From IMG/VR virus record IMGVR_UViG_3300044640_000870, positions 1-35,956 of that record: a DNA stretch of 35,956 bases, one strand, 5' to 3'. The translations under genes and the position numbers were made by a program. Source of the DNA: a virus. Below the pieces are notes generated by a model. It searched no databases and was not told the origin of the DNA. It saw only the letters and a list, made by a program, of their open reading frames with translations. Positions 27,770 through 35,956 of the stretch are shown piece by piece. The first letter of the stretch is position 1. Every line of letters begins with the position of its first letter.

Positions 27770-28662
27770 TTCATTACTACGTTTTTAATTCGACCTTGCG
27801 ACATTGTGTAAGTACTTGGAATAGTTGTTATAACATTTGTAGTGTTATCTTCAAACGTTTCAGTAATTTCAGTTAAACCCGTTGTTGGTGTTAAAGTAAT
27901 TACATCTGCGTTACGTGTTACTATTGCTGAAGTTGTAGGAATGTATGAAGTAGCGTAAGAAGCAATCTCAGCTTGTGCGCCCCAAACATATACAAATTTA
28001 TTAGTGATACTATCGAACTCAGTTCCACCCGTGTTTTCAGTAGGGAAAAAAGATATATAATAGTTACCCAAATTATCACTATTTACACTTGTTAATATAA
28101 ACCAACCATTATCTAATTCCTGATAGCTTAGAACTGCTGAACTATTTTGCGTCCAAGTTTTAGTGTCAAAATCAAACACATCGTGTAACCCACCACTATC
28201 ACCGTAATTTCTAAATGCAAAATATCTTGTATTTCCTTTTTTAGCAAATATTGAATTTGAACATTCTTGAGTAGTACCTAAATATGCAACTTGTCTTGTG
28301 AATAAAAGACCGACACCATTACAAGTAACAGTATCAGCGTTTGTAGTTCCATCAGGACTTACAGTCGTATTAGCTGTAACCGTAGCTGCAATTCCTTTTT
28401 CCCACGCAATGTTATCAAATTGCTCACTATATAAAACATGGTTAGTTCTCTGTCCCTCTACTAATATACTCGGACATCCGCCACCGCTATAATCAATTCT
28501 CGGTACGTTACTTGCTACTGTTTCAATCACTCCGTTAGCGTTTACCCTTGTAGCACTTGTGGCACGTGTAACGGTTAAATCTGCACCTTTAACCGCATAT
28601 AGTTTACCTGCTTTAAAAGCGTTCGGTGTTAAGCAAATCGAAGCGGAATCAAATAAACTCAT
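27766..28662 (-). CDS. Tail fibre/receptor-binding protein with phage head-spike/ConA-like domain
   Basis: A 298-residue beta-rich protein. Residues 15-70 (LTVTRATSATRVNANGVIE, RIDYSGGGCPSILVEGQRTN) are the typical opening of the spike-fibre family. Residues 75-245 (LYSEQFDNIAWEKG, SPDGTTNADTVT, YSIFAKKGNTRY-like, YVWGAQAEIASYATSYIPT) follow the sequence pattern of concanavalin A-like carbohydrate-binding modules. It probably binds host surface glycans. It is downstream of the large fibre gene and separated from it by a GIY-YIG gene. Its ATG lies within the last codons of that gene (14-bp overlap). Confidence 0.85.
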   Translation of the reverse strand: MSLFDSASICLTPNAFKAGKLYAVKGADLTVTRATSATRVNANGVIETVASNVPRIDYSGGGCPSILVEGQRTNHVLYSEQFDNIAWEKGIAATVTANTTVSPDGTTNADTVTCNGVGLLFTRQVAYLGTTQECSNSIFAKKGNTRYFAFRNYGDSGGLHDVFDFDTKTWTQNSSAVLSYQELDNGWFILTSVNSDNLGNYYISFFPTENTGGTEFDSITNKFVYVWGAQAEIASYATSYIPTTSAIVTRNADVITLTPTTGLTEITETFEDNTTNVITTIPSTYTMSQGRIKNVVMK

Positions 28663-29350
28663 AATCTTTTAATTTTATTAAATTCGTTTTGTTTTTATAT
28701 TTACCTGACAAAAACATACTCAAATAAGAAACTGAAATATTAACAGATTCAGCAGCTTCTTTCATTGTGTCAAATATTTGTTTTGTTTCTGTATTAATTA
28801 CTTTTTTAGAAGCAGGATTTTTACCTCCTTTTACCGCTTCACTTTTTTTAATTAAAGTTTCTTTAGTAAAAATCTGAAATGCTCTTTTTTGTTTTATAAT
28901 TTCTTTTGCTTTTTCTGTATGTTTTTTCCCTTTAAAATAACTTACCATACCTTTTTTAGCATTAGAAATTTTTTCGCAATGTTCTTTAGTTCTTACATAA
29001 TCTAATGGTAATGTTCTAATTCCTTTTCTTCTTTCAGAAATTTTAATTCTAAAATCTTCAGATAAGTTTCCTCCATCACCACCATCACTCATGTTTGAAA
29101 GAATACCTGTTTTAATATCTTTTCTTCCATACAAACTAATTAAAAAAACCTCTAATTCTTTTGCGTCTTCTAAAGATAAATTTTCTTGAATTATTTCAAC
29201 ATAATAACCACATTTATTAACTATGTTTTTCCAATATGAATTTCTACCAATTTTTATAAAAGGTCTTCTTTTATTTCCTATACCAACATAGAAGACTGAA
29301 TTATCGTCTAATCTTCTATGTCTATATACAACTTTATCATATAAACTCAT
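28649..29350 (-). CDS. GIY-YIG homing endonuclease 2, with NUMOD1-like C-terminus
   Basis: A 233-residue protein. A divergent GIY-YIG domain (VVY at 7-9, YVG at 21-23, then GNKRRP) is followed by NUMOD3-like stretches (KKGMVSYFKGKKHTEKAKEI). A NUMOD1-like segment (KVINTETKQIFDTMKEAAESVNISVSYLSMFLSGKYKN) lies near 182-220. It lies between two tail fibre genes. Its start overlaps the upstream stop as TAATG. Its first codons, MSLYD, copy the first codons of the gene below, MSLFD (14 of 15 bases the same). Its final codons GAT TAT GAG contain the downstream ATG. Confidence 0.85.
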   Translation of the reverse strand: MSLYDKVVYRHRRLDDNSVFYVGIGNKRRPFIKIGRNSYWKNIVNKCGYYVEIIQENLSLEDAKELEVFLISLYGRKDIKTGILSNMSDGGDGGNLSEDFRIKISERRKGIRTLPLDYVRTKEHCEKISNAKKGMVSYFKGKKHTEKAKEIIKQKRAFQIFTKETLIKKSEAVKGGKNPASKKVINTETKQIFDTMKEAAESVNISVSYLSMFLSGKYKNKTNLIKLKDYEFI

Positions 29351-32300
29351 TATAAACTATCTGTATGTGGAATTAAAAGACTTGCTTTTTTAACTCCGTT
29401 ATTAATAATTGTTAAATCCTCTGTTACTCCTGTTAAATCCGTTGCAGGAATATCATTTATAGCTGTTAAAACTTCGTCTTTTGCAGTTGTTACATCTGTT
29501 GCAGTTGCAATACCTATTAAGTTTGTGTTTTCCAAAGTATCAACTTTATCTTTAATAGCTTGACTTGTATTTTCTTTTGCTAATATAGTACTATTTTCAA
29601 TATCTGACAAACTTGGTTTTAAATCTACTTTAGTTGAAATAGCATCTAAACTGTCTGTCATTGCATCAAAATCATTTCCAGCTAATTGTTCAACTCTTAT
29701 ATCTATATTATTTACAGTACTGTAAGTGTCTTGTAATAAATCTTGTTTTGCTAAATTACTATCAACACTTTCCATTTCTGCAAGAGTTGGTTTAGTATCT
29801 ACCTTTGTTTCAACTGCTTGTACATCGGCTTTCATTGCTAAAATAGTACTTGCTTCAATTTCTGCTAACGTTGCACCAGCTGCTCCAGCACTTGTTAAAG
29901 TACGTGTTGTATATTCCCAAACCGTTTGCGGTGTTGCGGGATCAATATAATCCGCATCGGCTAAACGTGTTGAAACTTTAACGTCAAGGTTAGTATCTAC
30001 TTTTAAAGTTAGCTCGTCTAATTTGTCAATAGTTGAAAGTAATTGCGGTGCATCTGTTGCTAATTGAATTTGGTTACCTACATAAAACGCTTGTTCGTAA
30101 CTACCTTTTAACATTGAACTTCGTCTACGCACTCCTGAACTTGTATCTCTACCCACAATGTCATAGCCACTTATACCAATAAATCTATAAGGCAAAGCGT
30201 TGGTTGCTAACGTAGTTAATAAAGTTCCTGTTGCGTAGTTATCCGTTGGCGTTGCAGTTGTAACTTTCCATAATTCATACCCTAAATTATCCCCACCTAA
30301 AATTGATACCTGACTATCACCATTCGCATCTTCAATTAATACGTTTATAATTTCAGTATCAGTTGGCGTTATAGTTTTAGGCGGTGTTGCTTTCATTGCG
30401 TTGTACTTTGCACTTTCGTTTACTACAATAGATTTGTAAGTAATAGTTCCGCTTGAAACTCCTACAATAGCACTTGCATCGTCTTTAATTTTTACGTTAT
30501 ACGTTCCGAAATCTAAATACAAACCATCACGTGTACAAAGTTGCCCTAATTTAATACCTGTTTCGCTTAATCTAAAATAAGCCGTAGCATCGTATATTTG
30601 TGAAGTAGTGCTTAAAGTAGTGTAAGCTGCTACGTTTGTTTTAGTATCTGTAATTCCAACATCTTCTTGGTCCGTAATATTATACCATACATTACCACCG
30701 GTTAATACCAAAGTATCTGCTGTACGTTTTTGTCCGTAGTTTTCAGCAGCTAAATAATAAGTACCTGCTTCACTTGGTGCAAAGTAAACATAATAACTAC
30801 CAGCGTTTACATTTGAAGTAAAATATTTAGTAGTTCCATCTGCTTTGAATATACAAAGTGAATAACCATTGCTTGGTGTGTTTAATTCTAATACTGTTGA
30901 AGTACCAGCACTATCTTGGTAAACTGCTGTTATTTTTGCAGTACCATTTAAAGTAACAGTTCCTAAAGTTTTTAAAGTTGAAATGTTTGTAGAGCTTGTA
31001 ATTGTTACACCTGTATTAACTACAATATTCCAATTTTGAGTGTTTAAAGTTCCACCCGTGCAAGTCCACGTGTCATTACTTGCTTTGTTTGCAAATTGTG
31101 AAATCCAATATCTATAATAATTCCAAATATCTTGGTATTCTTTATTACTTGAAATTGTAATAGTACCACCTGTTGCACCACTTGGAGTTAAAGTAATTCC
31201 TGTAATAGCTCCTGCAACACTTTCAGTAACCGTTGTGGCTGTATCTAAAGCATTCATACCTGCTGAAACATCTTGAATACTATTTGAGCCTAAAACAACT
31301 GAAACATTCATTGTTTTATAGTTATACGCTCTACCCTGATAAGTTGCTGTACTTAATGGGAATCTTAAATTTTGCTTAAAACTTGTTTGCCAATACCAAG
31401 CCTGTAATACAGGGGTTGATAAAGCTATTCCACTCGCATTAGTGGTAGTTTCATAGCTAAAAGGGTTTCTAAAATCCCAAGTTTTTAAACCACCAGCAGT
31501 TGTAAAAGTAACTGTTGGACTATTTGTAGGTGCATCTGTTGTATTAAACCTTACATTCTGTAATAAATTACCACTTGCATCTTTTGCTGTAATTCTTAAA
31601 TCTTGATATAAAGGCACTAAATGTTTAACCCAAATTGAGCTATTAGGATATTGAGAAACTACATTTAAACTTGCACCTTTTGCACAATTATAAAGTTCAA
31701 CCCAACCACCAAAGTAATTATCAAAATCATAAGTTCCGTTTAGATTTTCTAAAGAAGATGCTGAAAATTTTGCATCTGCTCCCCCTGCACCTGCACCTAC
31801 ATATTGATAAACATATTCAGAACCACGAGCCTTAATACTCGGTGCAACTGTTGGCATTCTAAATAAATCAAAAGCCATATCATAAACTTCTACATCTTGA
31901 AATATAGCACTTGTAGTATAACTTCTAAATCTACTTGAAGATGCACCCCATTCTTTAGTGTTTCTCCATCTTGTTTTATAAGTTCTCGGGGTTGTACCTG
32001 CTTCAAAACTTACACCACCTGAAACTTGAACTTCACCACCTATAAATGTACATTGAGCACCTGCTTGTAAGAAAAATGCACTTGGGTCTGCACCACTTGT
32101 AGAAGTTCTTGTTGTTGCAAAATGCACTCCATCCCAAAGAGGAGTAGTTCCATCACTTGCCCAAGCACCACTTGTAAAATTTCCTGTATAAATAAATAAA
32201 TCATAACAAAGAAAATTCTCTTGTTGTGGATTTGTATTTGTTAAAGTTCCATTAATAGCTACTCTAATAGCAGGCATATAGTAATGGTTTGTTGTGCCTA

Positions 32301-32595
32301 AAGTTTGTACATCAGGTGCTTTAAAAGCAGTCCAAACAGAAGTTCCATCTGTAGTAGTTCCACCATCAGTAGTTCCATAAGTAGGTGCTGTTGCTGCTGA
32401 AGTTCCAGCAGTTGAACATCTATACCAAAATCCAGTAGGAGTTGGTGGTTTTCTTAACATTGCTGTTGTGTATGCTGTACTCCTTGCAACGGTAGCTACT
32501 GCTGTAATAGCTGTTGCAATACCTGACAATCCTGTATCTGTACCCGATTGATTTAATCGAGGTATGTTACTTGTTACATCAAAACTCCAAGCCAT
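29350..32595 (-). CDS. Large tail fibre protein
   Basis: A 1081-residue, beta-rich, Thr/Ala/Ser/Gly-rich protein, the longest gene. The N-terminus (PTGFWYRCSTAGTSAATAP, GGTTTDGTSVWTAF) has a beta pattern with a repeat-like insert. The middle (about 450-700) has beta-sandwich-like blocks such as GITLTPSGATGGTITISSN. The C-terminal 200 residues are helical heptads (ESVDSNLAKQDLLQDTYSTV, TILAKENTSQAIKDKVDTL) with several copies of a (T)KVDTKP-LAEMES-type motif, typical of trimeric fibre shafts. It would bind the host receptor or form a central fibre. Role inferred from composition, length and place. Confidence 0.8.
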   Translation of the reverse strand: MAWSFDVTSNIPRLNQSGTDTGLSGIATAITAVATVARSTAYTTAMLRKPPTPTGFWYRCSTAGTSAATAPTYGTTDGGTTTDGTSVWTAFKAPDVQTLGTTNHYYMPAIRVAINGTLTNTNPQQENFLCYDLFIYTGNFTSGAWASDGTTPLWDGVHFATTRTSTSGADPSAFFLQAGAQCTFIGGEVQVSGGVSFEAGTTPRTYKTRWRNTKEWGASSSRFRSYTTSAIFQDVEVYDMAFDLFRMPTVAPSIKARGSEYVYQYVGAGAGGADAKFSASSLENLNGTYDFDNYFGGWVELYNCAKGASLNVVSQYPNSSIWVKHLVPLYQDLRITAKDASGNLLQNVRFNTTDAPTNSPTVTFTTAGGLKTWDFRNPFSYETTTNASGIALSTPVLQAWYWQTSFKQNLRFPLSTATYQGRAYNYKTMNVSVVLGSNSIQDVSAGMNALDTATTVTESVAGAITGITLTPSGATGGTITISSNKEYQDIWNYYRYWISQFANKASNDTWTCTGGTLNTQNWNIVVNTGVTITSSTNISTLKTLGTVTLNGTAKITAVYQDSAGTSTVLELNTPSNGYSLCIFKADGTTKYFTSNVNAGSYYVYFAPSEAGTYYLAAENYGQKRTADTLVLTGGNVWYNITDQEDVGITDTKTNVAAYTTLSTTSQIYDATAYFRLSETGIKLGQLCTRDGLYLDFGTYNVKIKDDASAIVGVSSGTITYKSIVVNESAKYNAMKATPPKTITPTDTEIINVLIEDANGDSQVSILGGDNLGYELWKVTTATPTDNYATGTLLTTLATNALPYRFIGISGYDIVGRDTSSGVRRRSSMLKGSYEQAFYVGNQIQLATDAPQLLSTIDKLDELTLKVDTNLDVKVSTRLADADYIDPATPQTVWEYTTRTLTSAGAAGATLAEIEASTILAMKADVQAVETKVDTKPTLAEMESVDSNLAKQDLLQDTYSTVNNIDIRVEQLAGNDFDAMTDSLDAISTKVDLKPSLSDIENSTILAKENTSQAIKDKVDTLENTNLIGIATATDVTTAKDEVLTAINDIPATDLTGVTEDLTIINNGVKKASLLIPHTDSL

Positions 32596-32693
32596 TATTT
32601 TCTGTCAATTAAAAAGATTAATAATATATATATTTTTCTGAATATCTTGCGAACTACTCCGCCAAAACTTCCTGAATAGCCTTTCTTTTCCAT
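32595..32693 (-). CDS. Tiny basic protein (32 aa)
   Basis: ATG 32693 to TAA 32595-32597 encodes 32 residues, MEKKGYSGSFGGVVRKIFRK followed by a hydrophobic IYILLIFLID and RK. It starts 2 bp after the 157-residue gene stop and ends in a TAATG coupling to the large fibre gene, so it fits the operon exactly. A small amphipathic or membrane peptide; function unknown. Confidence 0.5.
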   Translation of the reverse strand: MEKKGYSGSFGGVVRKIFRKIYILLIFLIDRK

Positions 32694-32695
32694 AC

Positions 32696-33169
32696 CTACC
32701 CTCTTTTAGTTATTAAACCCGTAACACTTGTACCATTAAAAGAAGTATAAAAAGCATCTTGCGTTGGTGTGTATGTTGTTGGTACAAATCTATATCTTAA
32801 CGTTCCATTCAGTTCGTAATTATAAACATCGCCACCTGTTATAGCTGTGTTTAATGTAGGAATTACACTCCAATTAGCAACTAAATATTCCCAACTAAAC
32901 GCCCATTGTGTATCGTAATCAGTAGCAGTTGTTTTAAATAGTTGCATTCCTGCTTCGCCACCTTCTGGAACTCCCTTAACTTCTAAACTTTCAAGCCATT
33001 CCTCCTCCGTTCCTACAAAGCCATTTGCTACTGCAATATCGTAAGCGCTTAATCCTTGCGCCCCTAATCCCTCAGCTATAATAGTAACCTGTTCGCAATT
33101 GTCATCAATTACAATGGTAACTAAATTTTCTGTAGCTTCTATAATAACCGTTACATCATCTTCACACAT
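32696..33169 (-). CDS. Tail fibre-associated protein with GFxGTExEW motif
   Basis: A 157-residue protein. The acidic beta start (MCEDDVTVIIEATENLVTIVID) leads to GLSAYDIAVANGFVGTEEEWLESL (about 37-60), a short motif common at the end of fibre shafts, near collagen-like or chaperone regions of phage and prophage tail proteins. The rest is Thr/Tyr-rich beta. It lies between the BppU-like gene (8-bp overlap) and the large fibre gene, so it probably belongs to the tail tip. Confidence 0.72.
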   Translation of the reverse strand: MCEDDVTVIIEATENLVTIVIDDNCEQVTIIAEGLGAQGLSAYDIAVANGFVGTEEEWLESLEVKGVPEGGEAGMQLFKTTATDYDTQWAFSWEYLVANWSVIPTLNTAITGGDVYNYELNGTLRYRFVPTTYTPTQDAFYTSFNGTSVTGLITKRG

Positions 33170-33515
33170 CTTGACAAATTTTCCAATGGTTAGTAAAGTA
33201 GGTTTTTTTAACGTTTGCGCCAGTGATTAACTGCACATCAAAGATATAATTAAAAGCTGGATAATTCATATCACGTGGCTGTAAAAATATTTCGCCATTT
33301 GCAGGCGTTGGAATTGTAATCGTTGCATCTTCACTCGAAAATAAAAACGTTGCATTTTGTCCTGTACCTTTTTTGAATGGAATTATAACTTTACAATTGG
33401 TTAAATCCATAGGCGTTTTGTCTTCGCCAACGCCATCATAAAAAGTCATTTTTAAACCTGTAAAAGTATCGCCTTTTTTTATGTCTTTGAAAAAATTGTT
33501 ATTTGTACAGCTCAT
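33162..33515 (-). CDS. Baseplate-type beta-sandwich protein (BppU N-terminus-like)
   Basis: A 117-residue protein with FKDIKKGDTFTGLKMTF, DLTNCKVIIPFKK, TIPTPANGEIFLQPRDMNYP and YIFDVQLITGANVKKTYFTNHWKI. This pattern is seen in small tail proteins that resemble the N-terminal domain of upper baseplate proteins. It would join fibres to the tail. It is preceded by the head-tail connector gene with a 1-bp gap and followed by fibre genes. Family assignment is by general pattern only. Confidence 0.6.
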   Translation of the reverse strand: MSCTNNNFFKDIKKGDTFTGLKMTFYDGVGEDKTPMDLTNCKVIIPFKKGTGQNATFLFSSEDATITIPTPANGEIFLQPRDMNYPAFNYIFDVQLITGANVKKTYFTNHWKICQDV

Positions 33516-33516
33516 C

Positions 33517-34026
33517 TTATCCTATTCTTGAAATTCTAAAATTCTTATTTTTTACTTCGCTATTGCAGTGAATATACAAAGCAATATTATTTCTCATTAT
33601 GTATTTTTCTACGTTTAACCAAAGATTAAAAGCGTAGTTACAATTGTGTTCGTATAACGTTTTTTTCATTGGATAATCCACTTGTTTTGAAACGTCGCTA
33701 TTTAGCTTTTCTTTTAAACCGAAAGCCGTATCTATAACATCACCATACAAACTATACCTTGCATAAAAATAATGCACTAAAACCGCTTTTAAACCTACAT
33801 TCGTATAAGTTATTCCGTTGTATTCGTAAATATTACCATCTAATAACTCGGTATAATTTTCTGTATTGTTTAAAATATCGTAATACAACTGCTCACCAAG
33901 CAAAGGTAATAAATCTACCATTTGCGATTGCAATATTAATTCATTCATTTTATTGTTATGAATTGAATTACTTAACTGCTTATACTGCTGTATTTCGCCA
34001 CGTGTGATTAATGGTGTTGTTATCAT
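33517..34026 (-). CDS. Head-tail connector (gp6-like) protein
   Basis: A 169-residue helical protein. The start (LITRGEIQQYKQLSNSIHNNKMNELILQSQMVDLLPLLGEQLYYDIL) and the middle (YEYNGITYTNVGLKAVLVHYFYARYSL) follow the pattern of DUF6712-type/gp6-like connector proteins of Bacteroidetes phages. They form a ring under the portal. It overlaps the portal gene by 4 bp (ATGA), the expected place for an adaptor. Confidence 0.75.
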   Translation of the reverse strand: MITTPLITRGEIQQYKQLSNSIHNNKMNELILQSQMVDLLPLLGEQLYYDILNNTENYTELLDGNIYEYNGITYTNVGLKAVLVHYFYARYSLYGDVIDTAFGLKEKLNSDVSKQVDYPMKKTLYEHNCNYAFNLWLNVEKYIMRNNIALYIHCNSEVKNKNFRISRIG

Positions 34027-35411
34027 ACTACTGGTGTTAAAGGTTGTATTCCTAATTTTGGAGTTCCTAACATTTTACGAGCCAACTCGTTTTCAATTCC
34101 GTATATTTCCTCAATAATAGTAACAGCACTTTCAAAGTCTGTTAATTGTGCAGATACAGCTTGTTGTAATTGTAATAACGCTTGCACACCACCTACTGAA
34201 CCTTTTAATGCTGCTTGACTTTCTATACGTTTAACATCGCCAATTGATTGCTCAGCACTTTGCTCAAACAAAGAAACGATAGGTACATACACACCATTCC
34301 AAGTTGGTAAATTTTGAACAATATCGTTTATAATAGTTTCTAATTTATTACGCTCTTTTGACGTGTTTTCCCAATACATTTTCTTTGCTTCTAATAAACT
34401 TGCACCGCTATTGCCAAACATTGCACTATCAGGTGATTTGACTAAAGCAACGGGCAAGTTATTAAAAGCCATAAGAATATTTTTACTAACTGAGTTTTCA
34501 GTATACTCAAACATTTTATCATCTAAAGTAGAATCTATTTTTTCTACTTTAAATATCGTATCAATTCCGTTTATAAAGTCTGGGCTTTCAATCATTAAAG
34601 CACCGCCAGCATTTTCAGAACCAATAAAACTTTCAATTGTTTTTTTAACCTCATCCGCTTCGGCTTGTCTTTTCGCAAATTCTCTATTACGAACCAAATC
34701 TCCAGCATCATTTAAAAGCATTTCAGGCTCATCATTTGAAACTAATGGCGGTGTCATTATAATAGTTTTACCAAAGAAACCTTTACGCAAAATCATATTT
34801 TTGTAAATAGCCGCTTGACTTTCAGAATCGCAATCGCTTAAAACTGCATCTATTCGTGAAAGTGGATAAAAGTATCTACTATCTAAATTGATATATAAAA
34901 CCTGGCCTTTGTATTTTTCAATAGATCCAGCCTTTTCAATTTGTGATTGTACTATAGAAACGTTTTTATTGAATACATCAAAAGTTATTTCTTTTTCTTT
35001 TGCGTTGCTCCAATCGTTTTTAAACAGTATTTTACCATTATAGAAGTTACTATCTTTTTTACCTAAACGAATTTTTGTAAAATCAATAACTTTTGGATTA
35101 ACCGCTTCAAAATTTAAGTTATAATCAAAATGAATAGCCACACCTCTTTGACGTGTTAAACTATCTGCTACATCAATAGCAAATTCAATTAATTTTTGAT
35201 TGTCATTAATTTGAAAATTGTCAGACTCTCCAAAACCTTTTCCAATTAAGTATTGCACCATCATTTCAGATGCCATTTTTGCGGTTACGGAGTTGTTTAT
35301 AATTCTATCTATTCGCTCAGGATATGCGTTATCCTCGCCATTTTGATAGATTTCTAATTTTTTATCCCACGTAACCAGCCTTTTAACTATGTCGAAGACT
35401 GTAACTTTCAT
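34023..35411 (-). CDS. Portal protein
   Basis: A 462-residue protein of portal length. The N-terminus (MKVTVFDIVKRLVTWDKKLE, then DNAYPERIDRIINNSVTAKMA) is typical of Bacteroidetes phage portals. The central part has LSDCDSESQAAIYKNMILRKGFFGKT, then FKVEKIDSTLDDKMFEYTENSVSKNILMAFNNLPVALV, the long helix and clip-type region. Late helical residues (LETIINDIVQNLP) follow. It forms the dodecameric DNA channel at one vertex and receives the terminase. Coupled by TAATG to the upstream gene and by ATGA to the connector gene. Unusually, it is far from terL and downstream of the capsid gene. Confidence 0.85.
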   Translation of the reverse strand: MKVTVFDIVKRLVTWDKKLEIYQNGEDNAYPERIDRIINNSVTAKMASEMMVQYLIGKGFGESDNFQINDNQKLIEFAIDVADSLTRQRGVAIHFDYNLNFEAVNPKVIDFTKIRLGKKDSNFYNGKILFKNDWSNAKEKEITFDVFNKNVSIVQSQIEKAGSIEKYKGQVLYINLDSRYFYPLSRIDAVLSDCDSESQAAIYKNMILRKGFFGKTIIMTPPLVSNDEPEMLLNDAGDLVRNREFAKRQAEADEVKKTIESFIGSENAGGALMIESPDFINGIDTIFKVEKIDSTLDDKMFEYTENSVSKNILMAFNNLPVALVKSPDSAMFGNSGASLLEAKKMYWENTSKERNKLETIINDIVQNLPTWNGVYVPIVSLFEQSAEQSIGDVKRIESQAALKGSVGGVQALLQLQQAVSAQLTDFESAVTIIEEIYGIENELARKMLGTPKLGIQPLTPVV

Positions 35412-35818
35412 TATTTACGTGGTTTTCTTTGTTTTTTAGGTGCTTCTTCTACTACTTCAGTAGTGATATTTGTTGGATATACCTCAAATAAATCCTCCAT
35501 TTTAAACTCTGGATTGATTTGTTTGAAGCGTTTGATTAACTTTTCAGCGTATCGGTCTGTAAGATTTTCATTTGTGATAAAAATAGAGCCACCAAATTCT
35601 AATTGTAAGCCCTCTCTTTTTTTGTGCAGTTGGTAATTTGAAGTATTTTCCATTGTGCTGTACTTTTTTATAAATTCTCTATGATATGCAACGATACATT
35701 TTTGACATCCAGCGTTTACAGTTTCTACAGAAAATTCTGTTTTGTAATCTATTAAGAATAATTTTAAATAAGGAACATTATCGGCAGTTTTCCCACCGAT
35801 AATTAGTTCCACATTCAT
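35411..35818 (-). CDS. Hypothetical protein between the capsid-type genes and portal (135 aa)
   Basis: A 135-residue protein from ATG 35818 (MNVELIIGGKTADNVPYLK...); a longer start at 35851 would overlap the previous gene by 23 bp, whereas this one begins 10 bp after its stop. It has a CQKCIVAYHREFIKKY segment near residue 38, a beta part (LEFGGSIFITNENLTD) and a Lys/Arg-rich tail ending APKKQRKPRK. The basic tail could bind DNA. Position just before the portal suggests a head or connector accessory protein. Not a recognised family. Confidence 0.65.
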   Translation of the reverse strand: MNVELIIGGKTADNVPYLKLFLIDYKTEFSVETVNAGCQKCIVAYHREFIKKYSTMENTSNYQLHKKREGLQLEFGGSIFITNENLTDRYAEKLIKRFKQINPEFKMEDLFEVYPTNITTEVVEEAPKKQRKPRK

Positions 35819-35828
35819 TTCATGCCAC

Positions 35829-35956
35829 TTATGAGCTAAATTTTGCATCAAATGCAGTCTTAGTTGTAGCGTAATCTGTTTCCAATAATGTCATTGGTAA
35901 CAAAGGCTCTTCGAATCCTTCAGTACTTTCCAAAGTAAATGAAATTGTACCGTCGT
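35829..35956 (-). CDS. C-terminal end of the 194-residue structural protein (duplicate of left end)
   Basis: This stretch encodes the last 42 residues and the TAA stop (35829-35831) of the gene that begins at 584. All but the last base of the stop codon is the terminal repeat. It is the same gene seen at the other end of the linearised circle, not a second copy. Confidence 0.93.
   Translation of the reverse strand, partial: DGTISFTLESTEGFEEPLLPMTLLETDYATTKTAFDAKFSS
35830..35956. repeat. Right copy of 127-bp terminal direct repeat
   Basis: Identical to bases 1-127; see the left copy. Removing one copy gives a closed circle of 35,829 bp in which the interrupted structural gene is intact. Confidence 0.95.

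Noticed and set aside
29350-32595. Diversity-generating retroelement acting on the tail fibre
   Set aside because: No reverse transcriptase and no template/variable repeat pair was found.

Overview
The window is a complete, circularly permuted genome map of a small, AT-rich tailed phage (siphovirus type) of a Bacteroidetes host, most likely a Flavobacterium-like bacterium. The first and last 127 bases are identical, so the unit genome is 35,829 bp. One gene is cut by the window edge and closes when the ends are joined. Host assignment rests on repeated TAnnTTTG promoter boxes (the Bacteroidetes -7 element), A-rich translation starts without clear Shine-Dalgarno sites, a VirE/BT4734-type primase-helicase, and the general look of the structural genes. 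No integrase, excisionase or convincing lysogeny repressor is visible, so a lytic lifestyle is the simplest reading. No DNA polymerase gene is visible either.

Nearly every gene is on the minus strand, so transcription runs from high to low coordinates. In that order: (1) 25.8-25.0 kb, a two-gene unit with a possible envelope-spanning protein, closed by a terminator. (2) 24.9-19.7 kb, early genes: small proteins, a 24-unit pentapeptide-repeat protein, a Cro-like HTH protein, an HNH endonuclease, a C5-cytosine methyltransferase and a probable ssDNA-binding protein, closed by a terminator. (3) 19.7-19.4 kb, a gene-free AT-rich stretch with nested inverted repeats (candidate origin), then a promoter and a leader that can form two hairpins with complementary loops. 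(4) 19.4-14.9 kb, replication and recombination genes: primase-helicase, SF2 helicase, VRR-NUC nuclease and a stand-alone DnaA domain IV protein. (5) 14.8-13.7 kb, very small genes, one of them apparently broken, ending in a lipoprotein and a terminator. (6) From 13.6 kb down through zero and round to 26.2 kb, the late genes.

The late order is terminase small and large subunits, neck/tail proteins, two baseplate-like proteins, tape measure protein, ClpP-like prohead protease, major capsid protein, a second abundant-type structural protein, portal, head-tail connector, tail fibre genes, then a lysis cassette of membrane proteins plus an M15 peptidase endolysin. It is unusual that the tape measure and tail genes come before the protease, capsid and portal genes.

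Genes are tightly packed, mostly with TAATG or ATGA stop-start overlaps, which was used to choose several starts. Two GIY-YIG homing endonuclease genes each sit exactly at the start of a structural gene and leave duplicated N-terminal codons on either side. The only plus-strand signals are one small membrane-protein ORF at 2.8-3.0 kb and, at 25.9-26.2 kb, two tandem promoter-terminator units that look like small RNA genes. I know no family for these RNAs, nor for the leader at 19.4 kb. They are the best candidates for something undescribed.
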